Counted from the stretch's first letter, positions 1 to 7,063 are shown. The stretch is 8,900 bases of DNA from Acidimicrobiaceae bacterium (GCA_003133005.1 PKZI01000155.1:1-8900); one strand, 5' to 3'. Translations and numbers: made by a program. The notes: generated from the letters alone by a model not told the origin.

Positions 1-1190
1 TGATGCGCCAAATGCACCACTGGGCGTGCGACATTTTCGTAGGTTCCATCGTCGTTCACATGGCGCGAGTTTTCTTCACGGGTGCTTTTCGTAAGCCGCG
101 CGAACTTAACTGGACGATTGGCCTCACGCTCTTGATTCTCGCGATTGCGAACGGATTCCTTGGTTACTCGTTGCCTGACGACCTCGTCTCGGGTACCGGT
201 ATTCGTATCGCGTACTCCATCATTCTCTCGATACCGCTCGTCGGTAGTTATCTTGGTTTTTGGGTCTTCGGCGGAAATTATCCGGGCACGGCCGTCATAC
301 CGCGTTTTTTCATCTTGCACGTGCTTATCCTGCCGTTGATAATCATCGGGTTGGTTGGCGCGCACCTCTTCTTGCTCGTACGCCAAAAGCACACCCAATT
401 CCCGGGCAAGGGCAGATCCGAAAAGAACGTGGTCGGTACACCGATGTTCCCGGTCTTTATGGCCAAGACCACGGGGTTCTTGTTCGTCGTGACGGGCGTG
501 ATTGCGTTGCTCGGTGCGTTCGCACAGATAAACCCGATTTGGCAGTTCGGGCCTTACACGGCGTCGCGCATCTCCTACGCGGTACAGCCCGACTGGTACA
601 TGGGATTTCTCGACGGTGCGCTGCGAATATGGCCCTCGTGGTCGTTCCATAGTTTCGGTTACACGATTCCCTTTGAAGTCTTCATACCTGCCGTCGTGTT
701 GCCGGGTCTTATATTCAACCTCGCCTACGTGTGGCCAATGATCGAGCGGAAGTTCTCGAAAGACAACGAACTACACAATCTTCTGTTCAAACCGAGTGAT
801 CGGCCCAAGCACACCGCGGTAGGCGTGGCGACACTGGTCTTTTTGGGGATGCTGTTCATTGCCAGTTCGACCGACGTCATCGCGAACTTCTTTCGACTTC
901 CGCTCAATGAGGTCCTTTGGGCGATGCGCGTCCTCGTCATCATCTCTCCGTTCATTGCCTATCCCATTACGTGGAAGATCTGTAAGGAAGTACAGGAAGT
1001 ACAGGGTGGTGGGAAGCGAAAGACCGCTAATGTCGTCACCCGCACCGCCGAAGGCGAATACGTCGCGGTGCCGGCGCCCAAGTACGGTGACGATGAGCAC
1101 CAGGAACTCGAGCCCACGCCCGTGCCTCGCTACATTGTCGAGAGTGACCAAGACGAGACCACCAACGGAGTGCGCGTCGCGGATCGCTAA
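1..1190 (+). CDS. qcrB: Cytochrome bc1 complex cytochrome b subunit (5'-truncated)
   Basis: This is the membrane cytochrome b that oxidises menaquinol and passes electrons through two b hemes in the actinobacterial bc1-aa3 supercomplex. The frame is open at the window edge. The first visible Met (base 3) is internal, and roughly the first 100 residues, including the first helix, are missing. Counting from that Met, the heme-ligand His pairs are H5/H19 (13 residues between) and H106/H121 (14 between, the spacing I recall for actinobacterial and b6f proteins). The quinol-site motif is PDWY at 196-199, the actinobacterial form of PEWY. Several hydrophobic helices follow, then a hydrophilic tail of about 60 residues (EGEYVAVPAP, DDEH) like the cytoplasmic tail of mycobacterial QcrB. 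The stop is TAA at 1188-1190. By family convention qcrC and qcrA should lie upstream, outside the window. Confidence 0.95.
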   Translation, partial: MRQMHHWACDIFVGSIVVHMARVFFTGAFRKPRELNWTIGLTLLILAIANGFLGYSLPDDLVSGTGIRIAYSIILSIPLVGSYLGFWVFGGNYPGTAVIPRFFILHVLILPLIIIGLVGAHLFLLVRQKHTQFPGKGRSEKNVVGTPMFPVFMAKTTGFLFVVTGVIALLGAFAQINPIWQFGPYTASRISYAVQPDWYMGFLDGALRIWPSWSFHSFGYTIPFEVFIPAVVLPGLIFNLAYVWPMIERKFSKDNELHNLLFKPSDRPKHTAVGVATLVFLGMLFIASSTDVIANFFRLPLNEVLWAMRVLVIISPFIAYPITWKICKEVQEVQGGGKRKTANVVTRTAEGEYVAVPAPKYGDDEHQELEPTPVPRYIVESDQDETTNGVRVADR

Positions 1191-1214
1191 ATCGTCAGCA
1201 CGACGTAACGCGCA

Positions 1215-2348
1215 GTGACGCCAGAAAACGCCCCACCTCCTCGTAGTTCGCGGCGACGTGCGAGGACACGTCGCTGGTCGCTCGTCGTGAGTCCCTTGAT
1301 ATTGGTGGGGCTGGTGTTCGTGGTCGTCGATGACAAGGTGACGACCCCGACCACGACGACCACGGCCACGACGACCACGACGGTGCCACTCTCCAAGGCG
1401 CAAGCCGGTTGGGCCGTCGCGAGTTCGTCGGCGCGCGGCGTGATGGTCGACTACACCGACGAGAACGTTGGCGGCGCTGTCTTTCGCGTCCTTCGTCTTC
1501 GTGCCCGCACTACGTTGCTTCGTTGGCACGTTGGATCCGAGGACCCGCCGGGTGGCGCGAGTGAACTGCCCGTTGACGCCGGTCCGTCGATTGATTGGGC
1601 GTCCGAGGGTCTGGCCGGGGTGGTGGCGGTGTTCAACGGTGGTTTTAAGAAGGGGGCAGACGCGGGAGGCGCGTTCGCCGACGGCGTGACGCTCGCCCCC
1701 CTCGTCCCAGGCGACATGACGCTGGCGCTCAGCAACGAAGGTCACTGGAGTATGGGAGTGTGGGGCACTTCGGGATTTCCCGCTCCCGGTTTTGACGCAA
1801 TCGCGTATCGACAGAATCTCGGACCGCTCGTCGTACACGGTGCACCAACGCCCGCGGTGACGTCGGGCGACTGGGAGTACTGGGGCTCGACCTGGCCCAC
1901 GACGGCCGGGGCCTTTACCTCGCGCTCGGGAATCGGTATTGATCGAAACGGCAACCTGCTCTACGCGGCGGCGATTGGCCACGTCGACGTGGCGCAACTG
2001 GCGACGGCGCTCGTCCGCGCGGGAGCAGTGTCGGCGATGGAACTCGACATCAATCCGTTCTGGCCGATCTTGGGGGCGTCGCGCGCGCCCCTGCACGCGC
2101 CGGGTGCGCTGCCGGTGCAGTTGGCGTACGCCGAACACGATCCCACGATCTACGAGACGGGTTGGGAGCGAGACTTCTTTGTCGCACTCGCCGAACCTGG
2201 TCCGTGGGCGTGTGAGTGGGCGAGCCCAGGTCTACGTAGCGGCGCGTCGGGCGCTCAGGCTCAGCCGTTGTCGCTCGAAGGAAACGGTTGTCGAGCCGCG
2301 TCAAGAAAATCCGTCGACCTCACCACGACAACGACCGCTCCTGGCTAG
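1215..2348 (+). CDS. Membrane-anchored phosphodiester-glycosidase-like (NAGPA/DUF2233) protein
   Basis: This 377-residue protein has an N-terminal Arg-rich stretch (11-20), one hydrophobic segment (about 21-38), a Thr linker (43-56) and an outward-facing domain. Domain motifs fit the NAGPA/DUF2233 family: FNGGFK (140-145), RSGIGID (237-243), MELDIN (275-280) and RDFF (319-322). Named members of the family remove GlcNAc from phosphodiester-linked sugars. Most bacterial members have no known substrate, but a cell-wall or extracellular glycan phosphodiester is plausible. The only two cysteines, C333 and C359, sit in the C-terminal tail and could form an extracytoplasmic disulfide. The tail ends in another Thr run before the stop. 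The GTG at 1215 is the first possible start after an in-frame TAA at 1206-1208. I see neither a Shine-Dalgarno sequence nor a TANNNT box before it, so the exact start is uncertain. It lies 24 bases after qcrB and may be read through from it. Confidence 0.8.
   Translation: MTPENAPPPRSSRRRARTRRWSLVVSPLILVGLVFVVVDDKVTTPTTTTTATTTTTVPLSKAQAGWAVASSSARGVMVDYTDENVGGAVFRVLRLRARTTLLRWHVGSEDPPGGASELPVDAGPSIDWASEGLAGVVAVFNGGFKKGADAGGAFADGVTLAPLVPGDMTLALSNEGHWSMGVWGTSGFPAPGFDAIAYRQNLGPLVVHGAPTPAVTSGDWEYWGSTWPTTAGAFTSRSGIGIDRNGNLLYAAAIGHVDVAQLATALVRAGAVSAMELDINPFWPILGASRAPLHAPGALPVQLAYAEHDPTIYETGWERDFFVALAEPGPWACEWASPGLRSGASGAQAQPLSLEGNGCRAASRKSVDLTTTTTAPG
1341..1382 (+). repeat. Thr-codon low-complexity repeat (linker of the glycosidase-like protein)
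   Basis: A run of mostly ACG and ACC codons encodes T43-T56, broken only by P45 and A51. It directly follows the single membrane segment. Thr-rich linkers of this kind usually hold an extracellular domain away from the membrane and may be O-mannosylated in actinobacteria; that last point is inference. The repeated ACGACCACG units could be prone to slippage. Confidence 0.8.
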
Positions 2349-2366
2349 GACGTGGCGTGGGTCTCC

Positions 2367-2381
2367 TAAGGTAAATGCATG
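2367..2381 (+). promoter_or_regulatory. Candidate leaderless promoter -10 (TAAGGT) or SD at the ATPase start
   Basis: TAAGGT (2367-2372) ends six bases before the ATG at 2379, the spacing expected when transcription starts at the start codon. The same bases contain AAGG (2368-2371), which could act as a Shine-Dalgarno sequence with a 7-base spacer. Sequence alone cannot separate the two readings. Either one supports ATG 2379 as the start. Confidence 0.4.
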
Positions 2382-3803
2382 AGTACACCCCTGCCTCCCG
2401 CTGATTTACCGACGACCTTGGCCGCGCTGCGAGCGTCTGGATACCAGGACAAGACCGTCCGTGAGGAAATCCGCGTCAACCTCGAGCAGCGCCTCATCGA
2501 AGGGCGTCCTCTCAGTTCGGCGGTGCTCGGCTACGAGGATTCGGTGCTGCCACAACTCGAAACGGCCCTCCTCGCGGGTCACGACATCATCTTGCTCGGC
2601 GAGCGCGGCCAGGCCAAGACCCGCATGATTCGTTCGCTCGTTGAATTACTCGACGAGTGGTTACCCATTGTCGAGGGCTCCGAGGTGCGTGACAACCCCT
2701 TCGCACCAATTTCCGCCTTCGCCATTGACCTGGTGGCGCAGAAGGGTGAGGACGCGCCCGTTTCCTGGGTGCATCGCTCGCGTCGTTTCGCCGAGAAGCT
2801 TGCGTCGCCCGACACGTCAATGGCGGACCTCATTGGTGAGGTCGACCCGATCAAGGTCGCGGGGGGACTCTACTTGGACGATCCGCGCGCGCTCTCGTAC
2901 GGACTCGTACCAAAGTCGAATCGGGGCATTTTCGCGATGAACGAGCTACCCGACCTGTCCGAGCGCATCCAGGTCGGACTGCTCAACGTGCTCGAGGAGC
3001 GCGACGTGCAGATTCGTGGTCACCAAGTGCGTTTGGACCTTGATGTATTGGTGGTGGCGACCGCGAACCCCGAGGACTACACGAATCGTGGTCGGCTCAT
3101 CACGCCGCTCAAGGACCGGTTTGGCTCACAGATTCGCACGCACTATCCCTTCGAAATCTCCACCGAGATCGAGATCGTCCGCCAAGAGTCGAAACTCCCC
3201 ACGTCACCCAAACCAATCGTCATTCCTTGGTTCATCGAGGACATCGTCGCGCGCGTCAGTCACGTCGCGCGAAAGAGCCACGTGATCTCACAGAGCTCGG
3301 GCGTCTCGGTGCGACTCTCCATTGCGAACTTCGAGACGGTGGTGGCGAGTGCACTTCGGCGGACACTGCGCACGGGTGACGACACCGTGGTGCCGCGCGT
3401 CAGCGACCTCAGCGCCGTGGTGCAGTCCACGCAAGGAAAGATCGAGTTCGACACGATGGACGACAGCGATTCCGATCAGGTCATCGCGGCGTTGGTCTCG
3501 CTCGCGGTGCGTCAATGCTTCAATGAGTACGTGTTGCTCGAAGAGGCTCCCGAAATCGTCGAGGCCTTTAATACCGAAGCGCTCGTGCACACGGGCGACG
3601 ACCTACCTGACCGCGATTACGTTGCGGTGCTCGTCGCCATGCCCGCGCTCGATGTCCCGGTGCGACGCATCGCCGGTCCCGACGCGAGCGACGGTGAACT
3701 CGCCGCGGCCACGGAGTTCGTGCTCGAGGGGCTCTATCTGACCAAGCGTCTGGCCAAGGACGCGTCGGGGGCGAGGGCGCTCTATCGATCGAGGAACCGG
3801 TAG
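2379..3803 (+). CDS. ChlI/MoxR-like AAA+ ATPase, partner of the downstream VWA protein
   Basis: This 474-residue cytoplasmic AAA+ ATPase belongs to the magnesium-chelatase-I/MoxR clade. The Walker A motif is GERGQAKT (74-81). The Walker B region reads GIFAMNELPDL with N188-E189 where the classical motif has Asp-Glu. I recall this Asn in close actinobacterial relatives, so it seems typical of the subfamily. Sensor 1 is in TANPEDYTN (N230), and LKDRFG supplies the likely arginine finger (R247). The C-terminal part is helical, as in the lid domain. I recall the same pair as Rv0958/Rv0959 in Mycobacterium tuberculosis. These genes are often labelled 'magnesium chelatase', but I see no chlorophyll or cobalamin genes, so remodelling of a client with the VWA partner is the better guess. 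The stop TAG overlaps the next gene's GTG by one base, implying translational coupling and a shared mRNA. Confidence 0.92.
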   Translation: MSTPLPPADLPTTLAALRASGYQDKTVREEIRVNLEQRLIEGRPLSSAVLGYEDSVLPQLETALLAGHDIILLGERGQAKTRMIRSLVELLDEWLPIVEGSEVRDNPFAPISAFAIDLVAQKGEDAPVSWVHRSRRFAEKLASPDTSMADLIGEVDPIKVAGGLYLDDPRALSYGLVPKSNRGIFAMNELPDLSERIQVGLLNVLEERDVQIRGHQVRLDLDVLVVATANPEDYTNRGRLITPLKDRFGSQIRTHYPFEISTEIEIVRQESKLPTSPKPIVIPWFIEDIVARVSHVARKSHVISQSSGVSVRLSIANFETVVASALRRTLRTGDDTVVPRVSDLSAVVQSTQGKIEFDTMDDSDSDQVIAALVSLAVRQCFNEYVLLEEAPEIVEAFNTEALVHTGDDLPDRDYVAVLVAMPALDVPVRRIAGPDASDGELAAATEFVLEGLYLTKRLAKDASGARALYRSRNR

Positions 3804-3805
3804 TG
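3791..3805 (+). promoter_or_regulatory. RBS and one-base stop/start overlap of the ATPase/VWA pair
   Basis: GAGGA at 3791-3795 lies inside the end of the ATPase gene, seven bases before GTG 3803. The bases TAGTG (3801-3805) hold the ATPase stop and the VWA start sharing one G. This fixes the GTG as the start and indicates coupled translation at comparable levels. Confidence 0.75.
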
Positions 3806-5791
3806 GCCGTACGGTACGGTTTTCGTCGCTTCGGTGATGACGATGATTTCGGTGACCTCGACGCCGACGAACTGCTTCGGCTGCTGGCCGACGACTTCAT
3901 GGAGAACGGCGATCTTGACGCGGCGATGGACCGATTGTTGCGCGAGGGTTTCTCCGACGCGGACGGCAATCGTATCGAGGGGCTACGCGAGCTACTCGAT
4001 CGAGCCCGCGACAAGCGTCGCGAACTCGAGCAGCAGGCGGACCCCGACGGCGAGATGCAACGGTACCGGGACTGGCTCGAGGACATCGAAGAGACCGAAG
4101 GCCGCGAACTCGAGGAACTACTCGCCGAGGCAGAGGCGTCCGGCGACGAGCGGCGCAGTGAAGTGACGCGTGGTCTCGTCGAGCAACGCCAGATGCAGCG
4201 CAGTCTGATGAGTGAGAAGTTAGGCGAACGCCTCGCGAGTTACCAAAATTACGAATTCGTCTCGTCCGAGGCGCGCGAAGAGTTCGAGAAGTTGATGGCT
4301 GAGCTTCAACAAGACGTGCTTGATACGTATTTTGAGCAGAGCAAGCAGATGATGGCCAACCCCGAAGAACTCGCGCGTACCCGTGACATGATGGACGCGC
4401 TCTCGACCATGATCGAACAAGACCGACGAGGTGAGGATCTCGATCCGACGTTCGAGGACTTCATGGAGAAGTTCGGCGACTACTTTCCTGGCGCCGAAAG
4501 TCTCGAGGATGTCATACGCGCGATGGCCGAGCGCGCCGCCGCGGCCGAGGCGATGTTCAACTCGCTCTCGGGTGAACAGCAAGCCGAGTTGCGTGCCATG
4601 TTCGCCCAGATGATGGAGAACATGGAGCTGAACTTCTCCATGAACCGCCTCGTGTCCAATCTGCGTCAGGCGACCCCTGATATTGATTGGAATCGTGCGC
4701 ATCGCATGCGCGGTCAAGGCGGTTCATCCTTCGCGCAATCGACCTCGGTCGCCGAGCAACTCGGCGACCTGCGGAATCTCGAGGAGTTCCTTGGCCGCGC
4801 TGGCGCGGCGCAAGGTCTGCCCGAAGTAGATATCGAGTCCGTGCGGCGCAATCTCGGTGACGATGCCGCTCGCCACGTGCAGCGATTGCAAAAGGCGCTC
4901 CAGAGCCTCAAGAACAAAGGTTTTGTCGATCGCCAAGGTGGTGAACTGACGCTGTCGCCCAAGGGGATTCGCCAAATCGGTCAACAAGCGCTCAAGGATC
5001 TTTTTGGGCAACTCCACGATTCGCCCACGTTGGGCGCGCACCGCGAAGCAACCGTCTCACGCGGCGGCGACCGTGAAGAGTCGTCCAAACCGTGGGAGCC
5101 CGGCGAACCGTTCGCGTTGCACCTACCAAAGACGTTGCGAAACGCGGTGTTTCGTCAGGGTCCGGGCACTCCAGTGAAACTGCATCCCGACGATTTCGAG
5201 GTCGAAGAGTATGAGTCGACGCGTCGTTCTTCCACGGTCTTTGCCATCGACCTCTCGCTTTCGATGGCGATGCGCGGAAACCTCGTGCCCGCGAAGAAGA
5301 TGGTCCTCGCCTTGACACAGTTGATTCGTTCGAAGTTTCCACGCGACTTCGTCGCCGTCGTGGGTTTTGGCGAGATGGCCCAAGAATTGCGTATCGAGGA
5401 CATCCCGGCGCTCACGATTGACTACGCCTACGGCACAAATCTGCAACACGCCCTAGCGCTCAGTCGACACTTGATGCGCGCCGAGCGAGGAGAGCGCCAG
5501 ATCGTCGTGGTGACCGACGGTGAGCCCACGGCGCACTTGATGGACAATGGCGAGCCGTTCTTCTCGTGGCCACCCGTGCACGAGACACTGGAAAAGACCA
5601 TGGCCGAGGTGCTGCGTTGCACGAAGGCCGGCATCACCATCAACACCTTCGCCCTCGATATAGAACGCAGCCAGTTCCCCTTCGTCGAGCAAATCGCTCG
5701 AGTGAATGGTGGGCGCACGTTCTATACGTCCGTCGATGACTTGGGCGTTTACGCCCTCGACGACTTCGTTCGCAGCCACAAGGCGGGGTAG
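3803..5791 (+). CDS. VWA (MIDAS) domain protein, partner of the AAA+ ATPase
   Basis: This 662-residue soluble protein has a C-terminal von Willebrand A domain with a complete metal-binding MIDAS: D483-x-S485-x-S487, T545 in YGTN and D572 in TDGEPT. It should therefore bind Mg2+ and a ligand or client acidic residue. The N-terminal two-thirds is highly charged and helical, with an acidic patch DDDDFGDLDADE near residue 12 and long Glu/Arg/Met-rich helices to about 290. Residues about 360-402 (LKNKGFVDRQGGELTLSPKG, then IRQIGQQALKDLF) resemble a winged-helix fold, which may serve protein contact rather than DNA binding. In ChlD, NorD and ViaA systems the VWA protein links the ATPase to its substrate, and I infer the same here. 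Length and layout match what I remember of Rv0959 (about 670 residues). No signal peptide or membrane segment is visible. Start: GTG with a good SD. Confidence 0.92.
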   Translation: MAVRYGFRRFGDDDDFGDLDADELLRLLADDFMENGDLDAAMDRLLREGFSDADGNRIEGLRELLDRARDKRRELEQQADPDGEMQRYRDWLEDIEETEGRELEELLAEAEASGDERRSEVTRGLVEQRQMQRSLMSEKLGERLASYQNYEFVSSEAREEFEKLMAELQQDVLDTYFEQSKQMMANPEELARTRDMMDALSTMIEQDRRGEDLDPTFEDFMEKFGDYFPGAESLEDVIRAMAERAAAAEAMFNSLSGEQQAELRAMFAQMMENMELNFSMNRLVSNLRQATPDIDWNRAHRMRGQGGSSFAQSTSVAEQLGDLRNLEEFLGRAGAAQGLPEVDIESVRRNLGDDAARHVQRLQKALQSLKNKGFVDRQGGELTLSPKGIRQIGQQALKDLFGQLHDSPTLGAHREATVSRGGDREESSKPWEPGEPFALHLPKTLRNAVFRQGPGTPVKLHPDDFEVEEYESTRRSSTVFAIDLSLSMAMRGNLVPAKKMVLALTQLIRSKFPRDFVAVVGFGEMAQELRIEDIPALTIDYAYGTNLQHALALSRHLMRAERGERQIVVVTDGEPTAHLMDNGEPFFSWPPVHETLEKTMAEVLRCTKAGITINTFALDIERSQFPFVEQIARVNGGRTFYTSVDDLGVYALDDFVRSHKAG

Positions 5792-5824
5792 GGCCCTTCT
5801 TCACTAGCTTTCATCAGGTATTAC

Positions 5825-5844
5825 GAAATTTTTCTTGCAATTTC
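5825..5844. repeat. Inverted repeat upstream of whiB
   Basis: The perfect six-base arms GAAATT (5825-5830) and AATTTC (5839-5844) are separated by eight bases. The repeat sits 33 bases after the VWA stop and overlaps a possible -35 (TTGCAA, 5835-5840). It is too AT-rich and lacks the T-run needed for a convincing terminator, so an operator is more likely, though chance is possible in AT-rich sequence. Confidence 0.3.
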
Positions 5845-5863
5845 CTTCAAATCGAGCCACAAT
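5835..5863 (+). promoter_or_regulatory. Weak candidate promoter for whiB
   Basis: TTGCAA (5835-5840) and CACAAT (5858-5863) are 17 bases apart. Each matches the housekeeping consensus at four of six positions. The leader to the ATG would be about 48 bases and would contain the GTAATTAC palindrome. Other -10-like sequences lie nearby (around 5872-5877), so the exact promoter is uncertain. Confidence 0.3.
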
Positions 5864-5872
5864 GACACCGTT

Positions 5873-5880
5873 GTAATTAC
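5873..5880. promoter_or_regulatory. GTAATTAC palindrome, possible operator
   Basis: An eight-base perfect palindrome in the AT-rich leader lies 38 bases before the whiB ATG. It is placed where a repressor or autoregulator could act. No specific regulator can be assigned from sequence alone. Confidence 0.3.
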
Positions 5881-5902
5881 ATCAGTGGTGGTTATCTGCT
5901 GC

Positions 5903-5910
5903 GGGAAGGA
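5903..5910 (+). promoter_or_regulatory. RBS that decides the whiB start
   Basis: GGGAAGGA lies seven bases upstream of ATG 5918 and downstream of the alternative GTG 5885. It therefore supports the shorter 91-residue product. Confidence 0.7.
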
Positions 5911-5917
5911 ATACAAC

Positions 5918-6193
5918 ATGGAAATAGGCGAACTGTTGAGTGGCCTTGAAGATCGTGGCTGGCAGGCGAGGTCGAACTGCATGGGTGTCGACCCTGACCT
6001 CTTTTTCCCCGAACGCGGCGCGTCAACTCGCGAAGCGAAAGAAGTGTGCCGGGGGTGCGTCGTACGTGGCGACTGCCTCGAGTACGCGCTAGACAATGGT
6101 GAAAAGTTCGGCATCTGGGGTGGAATGAGCGAGCGCGAACGACGTCGGCTCCGTCGCGCACGGGCCATCGAACGCCGTTCAAAGGCTGGCTGA
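5918..6193 (+). CDS. WhiB-family iron-sulfur transcriptional regulator
   Basis: A 91-residue WhiB-like protein. The four [4Fe-4S] ligands are C21, C44, C47 and C53 (C-x22-C-x2-C-x5-C), followed by the family GIWGG turn (65-69) and a basic tail ERRRLRRARA that would contact DNA. WhiB proteins bind the primary sigma factor and respond to redox or nitric oxide, controlling division, sporulation or stress genes. The small size and short N-terminus fit the WhiB1/WhiB2-type core, but I cannot assign a number. The ATG at 5918 is chosen over an in-frame GTG at 5885 because AAGGA (5906-5910) sits seven bases before it and the extra 11 residues (including CC) are not family-like. The last 15 bases overlap the end of the opposite-strand formimidoyltransferase gene. 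Confidence 0.94.
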   Translation: MEIGELLSGLEDRGWQARSNCMGVDPDLFFPERGASTREAKEVCRGCVVRGDCLEYALDNGEKFGIWGGMSERERRRLRRARAIERRSKAG

Positions 6194-7015
6194 TCCTCGC
6201 ACGCTCGCTGCTTCGATCGTCGTTTCGGGCGAGAGGTCAAGTTGGGCCCAACGGCGCGGATCTTCGGCGTCAAGCAAGGACTTCGGCGCGAGTCCTACGA
6301 GCTCAGTGCGCGTCACATGCTCGCTATCGCGCAACATACTTTCCACCAGGTCGAAGACGATTGACGGCGGGCATTCGCTGACGTCGAGCAAGTTACAACT
6401 GACCTGCACCTCAGATCCCACTTCGAACCCGAGCGCGCGTACGTAGGGACCGCGCAACGATTTCGCCATTTCGCGGGCCCGATCAAGGGTGGTGTTCGAA
6501 AGCCAGATGTTCCACGCGACTAGGACCGTTCGTTCTCCAACCGCGACCGCGCCCAACGTCGGTGAGGGCTGGCCTGGCCCGAAGTCCGGCGCGAGGCCTT
6601 TAAAGGCGAGACGGCGCACGTCGGGCAGCGAACGCGACGTGCCGTCTCCGAGATCACCATAAAGAAACGTGGCTACTTCGAAGGTGTGCGCAACCCAGCG
6701 TGCGGTGGCGTCACGCAGTTCGCGCGCCACGGGACGCTCGTCCTCGTCAAGCGCCACGAAGGGCACGACGTCGACGACCCCCAATCGCGGATGCACGCCG
6801 CCGTGCGTGGCGAGCGTGAGCGTATTCATCGCGCACGTGATGAGCGAACGCACGTCACGCTCGAGTGGTTCACGCTCGTTTATGAGGGTGAAGACCGAAC
6901 GGTGGTGCGCGGGGTCGCTATGACGGTCGCGCAGCGAGGGGCCCGCACAGTGCGAGAGATCCTCGAGGACCTCGAGATTTCGACCTTCGGAGATGTTAAG
7001 CACGCACTCGAACAT
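6179..7015 (-). CDS. Glutamate formimidoyltransferase-like protein (FTCD N-terminal type)
   Basis: This 278-residue protein resembles the formimidoyltransferase half of FTCD along its length. It has CVLNISEGRN (4-13), HGGVHPRLG (71-79) with H75 aligning to the catalytic His82 of mammalian FTCD, VDVVPFV, FLYGD, APDFGP, a VAWNIWL segment, VQVSCNLLD and LVGLAPKSLLDA. The family moves a formimino group between N-formiminoglutamate and tetrahydrofolate in histidine breakdown, and can also move formyl from 5-formyl-THF to glutamate. There is no cyclodeaminase domain, and no hut or folate gene nearby, so a folate-salvage role is as likely as histidine degradation. It is slightly shorter than the usual ~300-residue stand-alone enzymes. 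The start is ATG 7015, preceded by TATCCT seven bases away and no SD, suggesting a leaderless mRNA. Its 3' end overlaps whiB by 15 bases. Confidence 0.87.
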   Translation of the reverse strand: MFECVLNISEGRNLEVLEDLSHCAGPSLRDRHSDPAHHRSVFTLINEREPLERDVRSLITCAMNTLTLATHGGVHPRLGVVDVVPFVALDEDERPVARELRDATARWVAHTFEVATFLYGDLGDGTSRSLPDVRRLAFKGLAPDFGPGQPSPTLGAVAVGERTVLVAWNIWLSNTTLDRAREMAKSLRGPYVRALGFEVGSEVQVSCNLLDVSECPPSIVFDLVESMLRDSEHVTRTELVGLAPKSLLDAEDPRRWAQLDLSPETTIEAASVRGSASL

Positions 7016-7028
7016 TGAGTCGAGGATA
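7013..7028 (-). promoter_or_regulatory. Candidate leaderless promoter -10 (TATCCT) for the formimidoyltransferase gene
   Basis: Read on the minus strand, TATCCT (7028-7023) is followed by seven bases and ATG (7015-7013). There is no purine-rich SD in between. The -35 region shows no TTGACA-like sequence, which is common for actinobacterial promoters. Confidence 0.45.
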
Positions 7029-7063
7029 CGTCCGCGACGTCACGTGCCGGCCCGCGAAAGGCA

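Noticed and set aside
1341..1382. ACG/ACC repeats as a possible repeat array or CRISPR-like element
   Set aside because: The repeats are in frame, encode a Thr stalk right after a membrane segment, and have no spacers.
771..2138. Long open frame on the minus strand (455 codons) opposite qcrB and the glycosidase-like gene
   Set aside because: It is Arg/His-rich with no family motif and crosses two well-supported genes. Long antisense frames are common in GC-rich DNA.
2379..3803. Magnesium or cobalt chelatase subunit assignment
   Set aside because: The AAA+ fold fits, but no large chelatase subunit or tetrapyrrole gene is present, and the Walker B variant and VWA partner fit an uncharacterised ATPase/VWA pair better.
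5792..5830. Terminator after the VWA gene
   Set aside because: GGGCCC at the stop and the AT-rich dyad do not form a GC-rich stem followed by T residues. I cannot support an intrinsic terminator here.
5885..5917. Alternative whiB start at GTG 5885
   Set aside because: It would add 11 atypical residues and place the good SD (5903-5910) inside the gene. ATG 5918 has the correct SD spacing.
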